DNA of 64,000 nucleotides. It comes from Viridothelium virens. Its lineage: Eukaryota; Ascomycota; Dothideomycetes; Trypetheliales; Trypetheliaceae. How positions within the stretch are numbered: the stretch's first letter is position 1; each line of letters starts with the position of its first letter. The notes below the pieces were generated by a model. It did not search any database. It saw nothing but the letters and a program-made list of their open reading frames with translations, and was not told where the DNA came from. The stretch covers positions 185,895-249,894 of the forward strand of contig ML991816.1 in NCBI GenBank assembly GCA_010094025.1. Reading direction: 5' to 3'. This document shows positions 9,518 to 20,638 of the stretch, piece after piece. A program made the translations under genes and the position numbers.

Positions 9518-11409
9518 ATGGAGCGCTCCAACACCAAACCCATCACGATGACGACTTCCAGAGACACTCCGAATCCACTCCGTCCCTACTACGTTCCTCC
9601 GTCTGTCGGGTCGCCCATCGATCCGTCTCAATCGAACGCTAGCGCGTATGGCCTCCCGGCAAACAAACGAATAGCTTCAACCCCGCAAAACAAGAGCTTT
9701 GGAGCTTCGGCGCGAGATCTATTATCAGACATAGATTACGGGGAATATCTTCCGGAATCATCTCCTTCAACGTCAGAGCTAGTGAAGAGACTCGCCAACC
9801 AAGCAGTATGGAAATATACAAGCGTGTTTCTGGCCCAACCATTCGAAGTAGCAAAGATAGTGCTGCAATGTCATCTGGCAGCAGAACCAGATGCCACACG
9901 GAGACCACCCTATGGAAGCTCACGTACGAGTTCAAATAGATCTCATGCTTCAAGATATCAATCCTATCAAGAGGTAGGCGAATAAGAGGGTCCCCATTCC
10001 AGCAATGCCTTGCTAAAGGAGCCACAACTAGATATCCGCATCCGAAGACTCATCCGACGACGAACCCTCCTACTTCACCTCCACCGCACCACAAGCGACC
10101 TCCTCCACTACTCCGTCCCATCGGCAAACCCGCCAGACTCTCAATCGCTCCGCCTCCGCAACCCCAACTCCCCCCTCCTCTTCCTCCCACCATATACATG
10201 CCACCTCCTCCTCGACCCCCTACCGCCTCGAAATCCGCCACTCAGACTCCATCCTCGACGCGCTCTCGCAGCTGTGGCAGAAAGAATCCGCCTTCGGCCT
10301 CTGGAAAGCCACCAACGCGACCTTCATCTACCAGATCCTCCTCCGCACCATCGAGTCCTGGACGCGCAGCCTGCTCGCCGCGCTGCTCTCCCTACCCGAC
10401 CCCGGCATCTTCGTCGGCGCGGCAGGCGACGGCGGCGTCGGCGGGCTAGACGTGGTCGACAGCCCGAACCCATGGGCGTCGCTCGCCGTGGCGGTCGCAG
10501 CGGCGGGGGTCGCAGGGACGGTATTGGCTCCATTGGATATGATTCGGACGCGGTATGCTCAACCCCCTCCTCCTTCCTTTCCAGCTCTCTCCCTCCCTCC
10601 TCCTTCCCTAGCTCCTGCTCGTCGCACCAAACCCGCGCTAACCCAACCCCAACCACAGCCTCATCCTCACCCCGTCTTCATCCCCCACCACCTCCCAACC
10701 GCGCCACCTCCTCCCCTCCCTCCGCGCCCTCCCTTCGCTGGTCCTCCCTGCGCGCCTCCTGCCCCCCACGATTCTACACGCGACGCTGCCGGCCCTCCTC
10801 TCGACCGCCACCCCCTGGCTCCTGCGCAGCAGCCCCTTCGCGCACATCGACCCGCTCCTCACGCCCACGGCCTACAATCTCGGCGTCTTTGTCGCGAGCG
10901 CCGCGGAGCTGTTTGTGAAGCTGCCGCTTGAGACGGTGCTGAGGAGGGGGCATGTCGCGGTGTTACGGGAGCAGGCGAGGGAGGAGGCGGGGTGGCGGAG
11001 GAGGGAGCGGGAGAGGGAGGTGTGGAGCGGGTTTAGAGGGGGGAATAAGCAGCAGCAGCGGCAGCAGCGGGGGCGGAGGAGGAGTGAGGAGGAGGAAGGA
11101 GGAGGAGACGGAGGGGTGGGAGATGTGCAGGTGGAGGAGCAGCTGCAGACTGTGGTCGAGGTTGGGCCGTACAAGGGTGTTGTGGGGACGATGTGGTATA
11201 TTGTTCGCGAGGAGGGTAGTCGGATTAGTCTGGCGTTGCCTTCGTCGTTACCGGGACAGGTGCGGGGCAAGGCAGTAGGGGCTAGACAGCAGAAGGGTCA
11301 GGGCATGGCGGGTTTGTGGAGGGGATGGACCGTAGGCATGTGGGGACTGATCGGGGTCTGGGGGGCGTTGGGACTGGGTGCCGGAAGTGTAAAAGAGGGA
11401 GAGTTCTGA
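9518..11409 (+). CDS. ugo1: Mitochondrial outer-membrane fusion protein Ugo1 (carrier-like)
   Basis: Three exons, 9518-9973, 10032-10552 and 10659-11409, give 575 residues; introns of 58 and 106 nt have CTAA and CTAAC branches and keep phase. The N-terminal NPLRPYYVPPS and the SARDLLSDIDYGEYL segment are typical of fungal Ugo1. Three degenerate mitochondrial-carrier signatures P-x-[DE]-x-x-[KR] are visible: AQPFEVAK (exon 1), APLDMIR (end of exon 2) and KLPLETVLRR (exon 3). Ugo1 links the fusion GTPases Fzo1 and Mgm1. Exons 2-3 are far more GC-rich than exon 1, and exon 3 carries a Gln/Arg/Glu/Gly insert at about 11035-11140. The start at 9518 is the first in-frame ATG; 9548 is an alternative. 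Confidence 0.9.
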
Positions 11410-13534
11410 GTGGTGAGGAGAAGGCATTGGAAGAACAGTTGAATATGCTCGTGGGGTCGAGAGAACGGGAGGTGTGATACGATTCTTTGAACTATGATAT
11501 CCCGCTCCTTGAGTTTCGTAGGGGCAAGCCACGCTACTTGGGTTCCTGAGATGAGATTTCGGCGTTGGTGGAAATCTCTGGTTGCCGTGCAAGCTACCTA
11601 GATACATGTGTAGCACATACTCTACTCCTGCGCAAGCACGGTTTGGCCGTTTGCATAATCGATATGGTCGTTTTCACCCAAAGGAATATTTTTGAGAGAA
11701 TGGCGGCCACTTCTTACATACCCTCCATGTTAAGGGAAAGCCGTGACCAATACTTACCTAAGGTTCCGTTGCAGTCTATTTGAAGATATCAAACATCGAA
11801 GTAGGAAAGGGGTTCCAATTCGTGTTTTCTCTTGAATTTTCTGGAATTGTATGCATTTGGTGGAACTAAGACTTTGCAGCAAACTGGACAGACGTGAAGT
11901 ATTCATTCCCTGGTTGACGAGCAAGGTCAAGACTACGTTTTCCCGATCACTAATTTCAGGAATATCGTAGTGAAGTGCTTGCATCGGTTGGAGTTGCACT
12001 CGAAAAGAGCACCGAGGCACCAAGAGGTGAAGAGTTCTCCAGCAGTCTCAATCAACTCCGGAAAATGTCACAGGTGCTGTATGATATTGGCTGGCTATGA
12101 AATGTCGCGTCTGACAACGGATAGACCTTCCCACATACGCTGCCCGAGATATATTGGATTCTCTCGAGCTAACTGCGGAGAAAGTATCTGTAGAGTATGG
12201 GTACGACGTCCAGAATTACCAGATCCAGAGCGACAGCAGCGCCTACTGGCGAAGGGCCATCTCTAATTGTCGACGTACCTCTGCCGCGCAGCGTCATTGT
12301 CCAGATGTGGTAACGAGTCACCCTGTGGGATGGCGTCAGACGAGTCAGCAGTCCCACCAGTCTAGCAATCATCGCAATGATGGCGCCTGATCGGGATGTC
12401 GGTGCAACGGCCATTGGAGGATCATCGGCGGTGCATCATGGAATGCAGTTCCAGCCATGGACAGCGTTTCAACATTCCCGTCTTCTCATGCAGGATGGGG
12501 GAGAAGGTGGAGACAGTGGGTAAAACGAGATGATCTCATTGCTCGATGATTGAAGCATGGAAAGGGCGAACAGGGAATCGAGAGATAAGAGTGCTTGAGA
12601 TCGATAAAGCCAAAAGGCAAGGGAATGATTTGACGAGGCCGAGCATCGACGATGCGTTTTTTCACGTGGGAAAGAGACGCTGGGAATGGATAGTGAAGTG
12701 GTACAACAATTATGAGGGCAATAGCGCTGACGAGGAATATTGCGACTGCTAGCTTGAGAAAATCTCCTGTTATGCATGACGGAATAGTGGAAAGTTAGGT
12801 GATTTCTTGGGCTAAGGAACGGGAAAGGCACCCCGTCTGGCGGGTGGTGGCCTTGTGGCATGACGAGGCGTTAGGGTTGAACGAATTTAGCATCCAACGT
12901 TGGCGGCTGAAGAGAGGCCAAAGGGGGAGGGGGAGAGTGGTGGGCAGAGAAGGAGATTCGGTCATAATGATGTTGTCTGCGCGCACATCCAGCGCCCGGA
13001 CCCTGGAGTGTTTGGAAGTCTGGTGCGCATGCCGCCTCCGGGCGGGTCGCATGCCCGCCCTAGCGTCTTCTCATGCAATCTTTGGTCAGAAAAAGCGGGT
13101 CATCGACATCACTGCTGGCATGCAGGGCCCGCAGATCTGTCAGGGTCTTCTCCTATCTCATCAAGCTGATTGGGACGATAGGTAGGATCCCTGTTGCTGA
13201 CTTGCGAATCGGCGCCATCACCTCCCCACTAAAGAAAGCCATTTGAACCATTTCCCGCGTGTTACTGCCTCCAGGGTCTGGTGGGTCCCGCAACCGACTT
13301 TGTTGACGCAGGCCGCCCAGGCCTTTCTGTACATTGACCTGAAGATATATTCCTGCTGAAGGCTGCATTCTAGTTGCCTTTCTGCAACCTTTCTACCAAC
13401 AGCCAAAATACTATTTCCACTTCCAACTCTTATCTCCACAAAATCACTCCATACGTCCATTAATAAAACGACTCCCTCGATCACTATCCATTCCAAGCAA
13501 ACATCTCACACTTGCTTGCTTTCATCTTGACGAA
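11410..13534. other. 2.1-kb region without a confident gene
   Basis: No complete gene could be assembled. Exon-like islands exist: plus strand 11962-12105 after a CACTAATTTCAG acceptor, plus strand about 12135-12390, and minus strand about 12530-12770, which encodes one clear hydrophobic helix (LAVAIFLVSAIALIIVV). From about 13150 onward the sequence is probably promoter and leader of the small gene at 13535. Confidence 0.5.
11962..12390 (+). pseudogene. Possible exon fragments of an unrecognised gene or relic
   Basis: A segment beginning after the acceptor CACTAATTTCAG (ends 11961) reads as plausible protein (EYRSEVLASVGVALEKSTE) up to a GT at about 12072. A second block about 12135-12390 also reads well (ARDILDSLELTAEKVSVEY). 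The likely splice junction between them does not keep phase, and no upstream exon with a start was found. Either a diverged gene whose other exons I missed or a decayed one. Confidence 0.25.
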
Positions 13535-13866
13535 ATGGCAACTACCGCAGTCTACGCTCAAGAGAACTTCGCCGAGCCCATCAGCGCTCAACACGATTTT
13601 ACCAATCACTTTGACTTGGACAATCCTATGCAGGCCATGTCCTACTATGCTCGGTAAGCATTTCGCCCTTGACTGTAATCATCTCGCAATGGAACAATTT
13701 TGCTGACTCGTGATATCGTAGCATCATGCACGCACACACCAAACAACAACTCGATACTGCCACTACCTCCGCTCGTCGGCGATCTGAGGCTTCCTCCACG
13801 TCTGCTAGTCTATCGCACGAAGATTCACGGAGTAGTACCGGCAGTGTCAGCTCTACTTCATCTTAA
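13535..13866 (+). CDS. Small Ser-rich protein, 87 residues, function unknown
   Basis: Exons 13535-13653 and 13722-13866, with a 68-nt intron (GTAAGC, GCTGAC branch, CGTAG), produce 87 residues. The first half has MATTAVYAQENFAEP and the helix NPMQAMSYYARIMHAHTKQQ; the second half is an Arg patch (SARRRSE) followed by a Ser/Thr tail with likely phosphosites. I believe similar short proteins occur across filamentous ascomycetes, but no function is known to me. The gene follows a long pyrimidine-rich stretch (13370-13500) that looks like a 5' leader, and is followed by AT-rich sequence. The split codon and consensus splice signals make the model convincing despite the size. Confidence 0.8.
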
Positions 13867-15283
13867 ATAATCATCGAATTCCTCCGGAACCGAATTTCAG
13901 TAATCGTGATGCCTGTCTCCATTCGGGCGTTCTCTTCTCCGACAGTCTGCTTATTTACAGCATGGAGTTGGAGCATGTCAGTGTTTCATTGGTTATGATG
14001 GTATGGATGCATATATTGGCGCAAGATCGTTCGACAGAGACCGAGGTCAGCGGACGATAGGCTGGCATCTTGGATTGATAACGCCCCATAAGATTCATGT
14101 TCATATTTTAGCCCAAGATTTATCGTTTTGGATAATATCAAATTCATAAATTGTACTTTTAACCTTGTCATGAATGATCATTCTGTGAATGTTTGATTCT
14201 TGTTGCCTAGAGTGTCATCAGTGTATGATTGTAACCTATTCTCGACCGCGTTTTACCTGGAGGGCTTAATTGAGTATAGTAGGTTAAATGCTGTATGCAA
14301 TATGTTCAAGGTTTTATGTTAGAGCATTTGAAATAAGATGTCATAGTTAAGCTAGCTTCGTCAGCTCTTTGTTGATGCTACATATGTACCAACGTTCGTT
14401 CCGTCGTGATATGGTCGTTCGTCTTTTCAATAAAGCCTCCTGGCATCCCAAATCTGCTCCAAAAGCCGTAAAAAATCAAAAGAACATGCTGAAGGGGGTA
14501 TTCTATGCTTCGCTTCAACGTTTCAAAAAGAGAAAAATGGGAAAAGAAGAATAGAAAAAATTAGGTGCCCATGTCGCACCCAAGCCAATGACGGCGCCCA
14601 GTGTCTCGTTGTCCACATTATTCCCATCGTGATTTCATATCGTCATCAGAAGCTGCTAAAAGACAGACTTCGCAATTAGAGGTGCCATCTACCCTTCCCC
14701 TCTATACCCACCACATGACCATGCTGCTAAATCTTTGGGATAAATTCCCAACGAACCGTTATTGAGAATACCCAGGATCCGAGGCCGGCCGCTCGAAACA
14801 CGCAGGTAGATGCTGCAGATGTCGCAGCCTCTCTGCAGTGATGAAAAGCGCCGTCGCTGGCTCGAGCTCATAAAGTTCCAGGTAGCAAGGGTGCAAAAAC
14901 CATGTGTCGTGCCTGCGTCAGTGAATGTACCAATCAAGTGGAAGCCCATGGGATTGACTGTATGGCCCACGCAATATCACCCGAGTTCAGTAGCGGAAAC
15001 CTTTGCTTGCTCTACCACGGGTCGAACACCGTGTCTTGAGTACGATGACGAGAATCTCTTCCTCGATCGGTAAAGACTGGTACTGAGACGAAGCGGAGCT
15101 TTTCGCTTGCTGCCCACCCCCCGTCACATGACCTCCTCTTTTCCCTTGCCGTCAAACCCTCACCTCTTCCTACCCATCAAACCTCTCCCCTCAGCCAAAC
15201 TGCTCCACCTCCCCACTTTTTCTCCTCGACCCTCTCTCCTCCTTCTCCTTCCTCCTTCCCCACCCCCAAATTCCCTGTCAGCC
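13867..15283. other. Intergenic region, no supported gene
   Basis: About 1.4 kb, AT-rich in its first half (probable 3' UTR of the small gene) and pyrimidine-rich from 15105 to 15290, next to the stop of the giant minus-strand gene. Short frames show no recognisable protein. Confidence 0.6.
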
Positions 15284-18200
15284 TCAAGGAATCCTCTCAA
15301 TCTCATCCCTCGCCCTCAAATACTTCCTCGCCAGCGCATCCCCACCCCGACTACTCAACTCCATCCAATGATGCGCCACACACATAGTCATCGGATCGCA
15401 CCGCTGCCGATCCTCCTTCTTGCGGTACACCTCCTCGAGCTCCTCCTTGAATACGTCGCGGGGTAGCGTCAGCGGCAGCGTCGTCCGCGGCAGCAGCTCC
15501 GGGTGCGTGAGGTAGAAGGTGGCGAGCTCGCGCATGGCGACTGCGTCGCCTTCTTTGGCCGTGATGATGAGCATGCGCGCCGCGTCTGACATGCTGTAGC
15601 GCGCGAGCTCGTCGTCGGCGGGGTCCGCGTGTGCGGCGGTGGGGTGGGCGGCGGAGATGGATGGGGTATTGGTGGTAGTCGGGGCGCCTGTAGTGGTGGT
15701 GGAGGTAGAACCTGGGCCAGGTGCAGGAGTGAGGGCGGAGGCGGAGGTAGAGGCGGAGGTGGAGATGGTGGTGGTAGAAGAGGAGGTCGCGGCGGCGTGG
15801 GAAGATGTCGAGTAGGCACGCCGGTTGGTGTGGTAGGCGACGATGTCGTCGGCCATCTCGACCATGATACGGACGACGTCCTGTTTCAGGCCCAGTGCCG
15901 CGAGTCCTGCGTCCCAAAATGCTTTCCCACGGGCCGTCTTGTCAAGAAGTTGGGCGGGGACAAAGGAGGCGATGTATTGGAGATCGCGAAAGAGGGTCTT
16001 GGGCCGGATCGACGCGTCGCGGAAAAGACCTTGGAGAATTTCGACAATCATGTCGGTGCTGGGAGGCCCAGTGGGCGAATGGGTACCGCTAGTGTGGCGA
16101 TGCGGAGAAGATTTAGTGACAGGCTCACTAGCAAGCATGAAGGCACGGCGAGATTCGCAATTGGCAATTGCATCATTCAGAGTGTTTGCCGGTGCGTTTT
16201 GAACAGTGGCTTCTCGAGAGCTGAGCTCAGGCGTCGCTCCCAATGTAGGTGATTGTGGAACGGTGGGGAGGGTCTCCCGTCGTGAGCCTCGGTTTGCGCG
16301 GGAGCTCAGTGATGCGATAATTAGCAGTTCCAGTTCGTAAAGAGCGTTGAGCTTGGAGAAAGGATTTGGATGTGTTGCAAATCGGTGTAGGAGGCGTTGG
16401 AAGGCTGTATTGAATGGAAATTCGAAGACGCCTTCTTTCTTAGCTTGCCGGGTTCCAGATGAGCGCGCTGTAGCATCACTCGATGTCGAATGCTCACTAG
16501 CCGACTGAATTGCTTCGGGGCCGTGCTGAAGCATTGCGACTGGTACTGCTGACTGTCCCCTTTCCTGTCGTCCAAGTGTTTCAAGAGGAGTTGAGCGATG
16601 ATCAATTCGGCTGCTTTTCAGGCTCTTCATACTCTTCTTCTTCGCCAAGCGTTTCTTCCTTCGATCATCTGCTTCCTTGCGCTGTAAGCATTCCTCGCCA
16701 AGATCGCCAGAAAACCAAGCATCGGTCTCACTACCAGCACCAAAGACATTGGTACCAAGATCACTAAGTAGCAGCCCAGTGATGGCCTGTTTGAGATCTA
16801 GGAGGAATCGCCGTTTATCGTCACTTACCGCTGCTGAATTGCGTAGCATCACAGTGCCACTAGCAGACGATGCCGTTCGCGGTCGGATACTTGTAGCACT
16901 TGTTGGTGACTGGACGGTGGTCTGGAAGGGAGACCAGAACGTCGTAGACGAATCAATAGTTGGCTTGGGACTCAGACTGCCGAAGTAGTCCTGAGAGTCC
17001 ATAATGTCCGACGTTCGGCTGGTGCTCCACCTACTGGAATCAAAGCTTTGTTGCGAAGTATTCCGCGCAGAGACTGTTCGCAAATCCCTCGAGCTTGGTC
17101 GAGGAGCAAAGTCGAGACTGCGTGAATTAGGTCTGCCTTGCACCTCGTATTCGTCCTCACCGCTGATGCTAAGCGTGCCGACTCCAGTAAGGAACAAATC
17201 ACCCTTTTGCCGTCCACTGTCAAGGATGTCTTTATCTCTGCGGAAAAGTTCGCTAGACCATAAGACTGGCCCTTCAAGAATGCCATCTCCCACTAGCTTG
17301 TTTACACATTTATCGATCTCAAGACAGAATCGATGGATGCGCTCTTCACCTTTGCAGAAATTCTCCAAATTAGCTTGCCTGATCCATTTAGACGTAATGT
17401 GCGACTGCTCATCAGACAATTTGTTCAGTCCACCATAATCTTGTTTTGCCGCGAAGAGGTCAAGCACCTGCGATTCGGTCTTCAACAGGAAGTTGGCCGA
17501 AGACGTCTTAGAGATAGGTCGATGTTTTGAAGCGTGTAGCGGCTTGCCATCCTGAGATGGTTTGCTCATGGTTTTCAAAGCAGCTGCGACATTCTTTGCT
17601 TCCTCATAGCTTGCAGAGTTTTTGACATCTGTAATGTACCACATTTTGTCCCTTAGGGTGTTTATTCTAAGAATCATGTCCTGAACGGTGTTGTCGTGAC
17701 GTTCCTGTGACTGCTTGAGCCAAACAAACCATGCCTCGAATTCTTCAATGGCGCTTGTGCATCTGCCCAGAGAATCACGAGGGCCTCTTGAGAAATAGTG
17801 AAGCAAAGGTGCATAGCCATCGCGGATCAAAGATGGAGAAGTCAGTCGGCGGAGCTGCAGTAGAGTTTTGTAGTATAAATGAGCATTGACGAAATCAGAC
17901 CGAGCTTGGCTTTGATTCATCGCTGCCTCAAGCATAGTGATGAGGACAGAAGACGTCTCGCTAGGAATTTCGCGTCCTTGTTTGCTGGTGTCTCTCACGG
18001 TTCCTGGTGATCGCCTCTGAATTTCTGTGCTGGGTGGCGCGGGTGCGGATGCATTCGTTAGACTGGCACTGGAGTAGGGATTTTTGGAAGCAAGCTTTCC
18101 GCCTGACGTACTGAGGTCCGATGTGCGAGCCCTAAGGATTCTTGGAGCACGACGAGACTTGGTAGTACGATTGCTGAAGCCTTTCGACTCTGCCTCTGGT

Positions 18201-20638
18201 GCCAATTCTTTGGGTATCTCATAGTCTTCGACCAACTTCGTGATTGCTTCTTTAAGCTGGTGATAATCAGATTCGAGGTCGATACGCTCTGAATATCCCT
18301 CGTCTTCGCTATCACTTTCAGGAGACTCATCATCCAAATCATCGTCATCTTCACCATCCTTCCGCATCCTAGGCTTCAGCTCTTTTCCATCAGGTGAGAC
18401 GTAAAGGACGGCCCAACGCTCTGCACACGGATGACATGACCCTGCAGTGGCCTCAAAGCCAAGAGCTCGAGACATTTCCGAGCAAGCGAGCCTCATCTTG
18501 CGACCATAGTCCTCAGACGCAAGCGCCTTTTGCTGGTCTGCAGTATCTTCACGAAGAGTCGTAGCGCTGTCAGCATCCAGTAATTGTTCTCGTGATGTAG
18601 TTTCACTCGTCATCGAGGAAGCGCCCAGACTCAAGATGGAGCTGGCATCACCAGAACTGGACTTCGGCTGAAATAAGGATAGCCCTGAGATGGACGATGC
18701 GGAGGATTTCAGACCGCGTGGGATCTCTTGTTCAGACTGCATGGAAGGCGGTCGACGCTCCGGGTATAACGTATTCACAAGCGTAACGATGTCTGCTGGA
18801 CTGATGACGAGGAACGGCTGAACTTCCACCGTCTCACGAGGAGACGTAATCGCCTGCGCCCGAAGGAGCACAGGTTTCGAGACCTGACTACGCGTGTTCT
18901 TGAAACGTGAAACAATATTCTCGATATGGGTCCGAATTTCCGGCAGAACCGGCAAAGCCTCTTTCCACCTATAAGTGACATCGAGAACCAGTTTCTGTGC
19001 CCGCAACGCAACCTCTTTCAAGATTCGTTGACGAGCATGCTCGGTGATGTGATATCCCATCATGAGGGACTGAGACTCGGGATGAATGATGGCGTTCAAT
19101 AAGAACGTCGAGAAGAACCAAAGCGCAACGATGAAATATGGAGCAGCGAGTCGGGGACTTTTTGAATTGGAAAGTTCTAGCTTCCGGATGATGGCAGTCC
19201 CAATCTCCAATGCACCGGCAGGCAATCCTCCTGCTCCAGGCTCACCATCTATGACCTCGAATAACCTTCTGACAGCTCGATCATAGAAATCTTCGGCGGC
19301 AATGGATTCTTTTGTTGAGACGGTATCGGCCTGAGACCTGAGCTTTGCAGATTGCTCTTCGGCCTTTTCCAAAAGGAAGTGCCCGTCCTGCAGGATTTCC
19401 ATAAGATAGAGTTCTAAATGAGACCTTCCAGGCCATTCTCTCATAGCGGTCCACGCATCCAAAACGGCCATGACGAACTTATCACCGCCAGGCTTGTGTT
19501 CAGTAATAAGTCTCGCACAAGCCGTTGACCAGATATCGGTCCGTCGGAGATCTTCAGCCGAATCTGGGCCAGCGGAATTTGCAAAAATGGTATGTAGCAG
19601 AGCTGAAAGAGGATCATGCCTCTGTAGAGATAAGACACGCTCTACGGGATTAGGAACGTTGGTAGAAACGGATTTGTTTCCAGGTGCATTTCTTGCACGT
19701 GAATGTAATGGCATGACAGACTCAATAGGATCCTTGGTTTGTCGAAATGCTGTAAGGGAAGCAAGCTCTTGTTGGGACAAAAGGACGAGACGGTCGGCAA
19801 GAAAGTCTGGATTGATTCTGATCTCGGAAATGAAATGGAGCAATTCATCGCGGACTTTGGGGGGTATCTCATGCATAAAGGTGGAAAAAGACGTGACACG
19901 TTCGTTACTTGCCGGTTTTGTTCTGTTGATATCCATATCTGGCTCCAGGAGCGCATAACGCCGAGTGGCGTCACATGAACTTCGTACATCGTGAATAGCA
20001 TTGTAAAGAGCAGCAAAGCTCTTCTTATCCTCTGATCGAAAGTGGTCGACAAGAGTCTTGTGGGCGAGGTCCCCGCAGTGTACTAGACGAGCGGACAGAG
20101 CACTGCACACCAACCATCGGTGTAATCGCACGCGGGACTGGCAACGTCTCTGTTCCTGATAGCGTTGCAATCTTATTAGATGTGCAAGCTCTGCCAAGGA
20201 GGTTGATGTAGAGGTTATCGCCGCGACAGGAAGACTCGACTCGACGTATTGAGAAACATCGTGCGGCAACAGTCTGGGCAGTCGGCCAGGAGGGGCAGAT
20301 GCCGATGGTAGGATTGACGGCCTTGCTGGCTGACCTGGTTTCCTCGCTCCTTCATCTGTTGCTCGTTCATGATGAGCATTTTGACTTTTGTCCTTGCGTA
20401 TGTCTTGTCGATCATCACTGCCCATGACTGAGGGATCCGAGAGTCGTGGAGAGGGAGACCGGGGAGGACTCGGGGGGCGGGGCGGAATGGCTTGTGCGGT
20501 GTCATGAAGCTCAAGATCATGAAGACGTGCACTTTCAGAAGAGTGTTGAGCGAGATTAGGAGATATTGCTGTACGGCGGTTGTGGGTTAGCGTTTCGCGC
20601 TCGTCGTGTGCCAGCGCATCGTACAGTGGAGAGTGCAT
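15284..20638 (-). CDS. Giant 1784-residue protein of unknown function
   Basis: One uninterrupted frame of 1784 residues from the ATG at 20638. The N-terminus is Pro/Ser rich. A Arg/Gln-rich helical segment follows (RLQRYQEQRRCQSRVRLHRW), then long helical regions, an acidic stretch (DGEDDDDLDDESPESDSEDE) near residue 770, a Lys-rich stretch (RRKKRLAKKKSMKSLKSSR) near 1345 and a Ser/Thr/Pro linker of about 60 residues near 1610-1670. The C-terminus (DAARMLIITAKEGDAVAMRE ... DPMTMCVAHHWMELSSRGGD) resembles Sel1/TPR-like helical pairs. A scaffold or trafficking role is a guess. A spliced alternative start exists: ATG at 20753, 49-nt intron 20713-20665, which keeps phase and would add about 24 residues. 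I do not recognise the family name. Confidence 0.85.
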   Translation of the reverse strand: MHSPLYDALAHDERETLTHNRRTAISPNLAQHSSESARLHDLELHDTAQAIPPRPPSPPRSPSPRLSDPSVMGSDDRQDIRKDKSQNAHHERATDEGARKPGQPARPSILPSASAPPGRLPRLLPHDVSQYVESSLPVAAITSTSTSLAELAHLIRLQRYQEQRRCQSRVRLHRWLVCSALSARLVHCGDLAHKTLVDHFRSEDKKSFAALYNAIHDVRSSCDATRRYALLEPDMDINRTKPASNERVTSFSTFMHEIPPKVRDELLHFISEIRINPDFLADRLVLLSQQELASLTAFRQTKDPIESVMPLHSRARNAPGNKSVSTNVPNPVERVLSLQRHDPLSALLHTIFANSAGPDSAEDLRRTDIWSTACARLITEHKPGGDKFVMAVLDAWTAMREWPGRSHLELYLMEILQDGHFLLEKAEEQSAKLRSQADTVSTKESIAAEDFYDRAVRRLFEVIDGEPGAGGLPAGALEIGTAIIRKLELSNSKSPRLAAPYFIVALWFFSTFLLNAIIHPESQSLMMGYHITEHARQRILKEVALRAQKLVLDVTYRWKEALPVLPEIRTHIENIVSRFKNTRSQVSKPVLLRAQAITSPRETVEVQPFLVISPADIVTLVNTLYPERRPPSMQSEQEIPRGLKSSASSISGLSLFQPKSSSGDASSILSLGASSMTSETTSREQLLDADSATTLREDTADQQKALASEDYGRKMRLACSEMSRALGFEATAGSCHPCAERWAVLYVSPDGKELKPRMRKDGEDDDDLDDESPESDSEDEGYSERIDLESDYHQLKEAITKLVEDYEIPKELAPEAESKGFSNRTTKSRRAPRILRARTSDLSTSGGKLASKNPYSSASLTNASAPAPPSTEIQRRSPGTVRDTSKQGREIPSETSSVLITMLEAAMNQSQARSDFVNAHLYYKTLLQLRRLTSPSLIRDGYAPLLHYFSRGPRDSLGRCTSAIEEFEAWFVWLKQSQERHDNTVQDMILRINTLRDKMWYITDVKNSASYEEAKNVAAALKTMSKPSQDGKPLHASKHRPISKTSSANFLLKTESQVLDLFAAKQDYGGLNKLSDEQSHITSKWIRQANLENFCKGEERIHRFCLEIDKCVNKLVGDGILEGPVLWSSELFRRDKDILDSGRQKGDLFLTGVGTLSISGEDEYEVQGRPNSRSLDFAPRPSSRDLRTVSARNTSQQSFDSSRWSTSRTSDIMDSQDYFGSLSPKPTIDSSTTFWSPFQTTVQSPTSATSIRPRTASSASGTVMLRNSAAVSDDKRRFLLDLKQAITGLLLSDLGTNVFGAGSETDAWFSGDLGEECLQRKEADDRRKKRLAKKKSMKSLKSSRIDHRSTPLETLGRQERGQSAVPVAMLQHGPEAIQSASEHSTSSDATARSSGTRQAKKEGVFEFPFNTAFQRLLHRFATHPNPFSKLNALYELELLIIASLSSRANRGSRRETLPTVPQSPTLGATPELSSREATVQNAPANTLNDAIANCESRRAFMLASEPVTKSSPHRHTSGTHSPTGPPSTDMIVEILQGLFRDASIRPKTLFRDLQYIASFVPAQLLDKTARGKAFWDAGLAALGLKQDVVRIMVEMADDIVAYHTNRRAYSTSSHAAATSSSTTTISTSASTSASALTPAPGPGSTSTTTTGAPTTTNTPSISAAHPTAAHADPADDELARYSMSDAARMLIITAKEGDAVAMRELATFYLTHPELLPRTTLPLTLPRDVFKEELEEVYRKKEDRQRCDPMTMCVAHHWMELSSRGGDALARKYLRARDEIERIP

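Noticed and set aside
10010-10918. A 302-codon plus-strand frame and other frames over UGO1
   Set aside because: Pro/Arg-rich shadow frames of the GC-rich UGO1 exons; the UGO1 frame has the carrier signatures.
15629-16252. Gly-rich 207-codon plus-strand frame
   Set aside because: Antisense shadow of the Ser/Thr-rich linker in the giant minus-strand gene.
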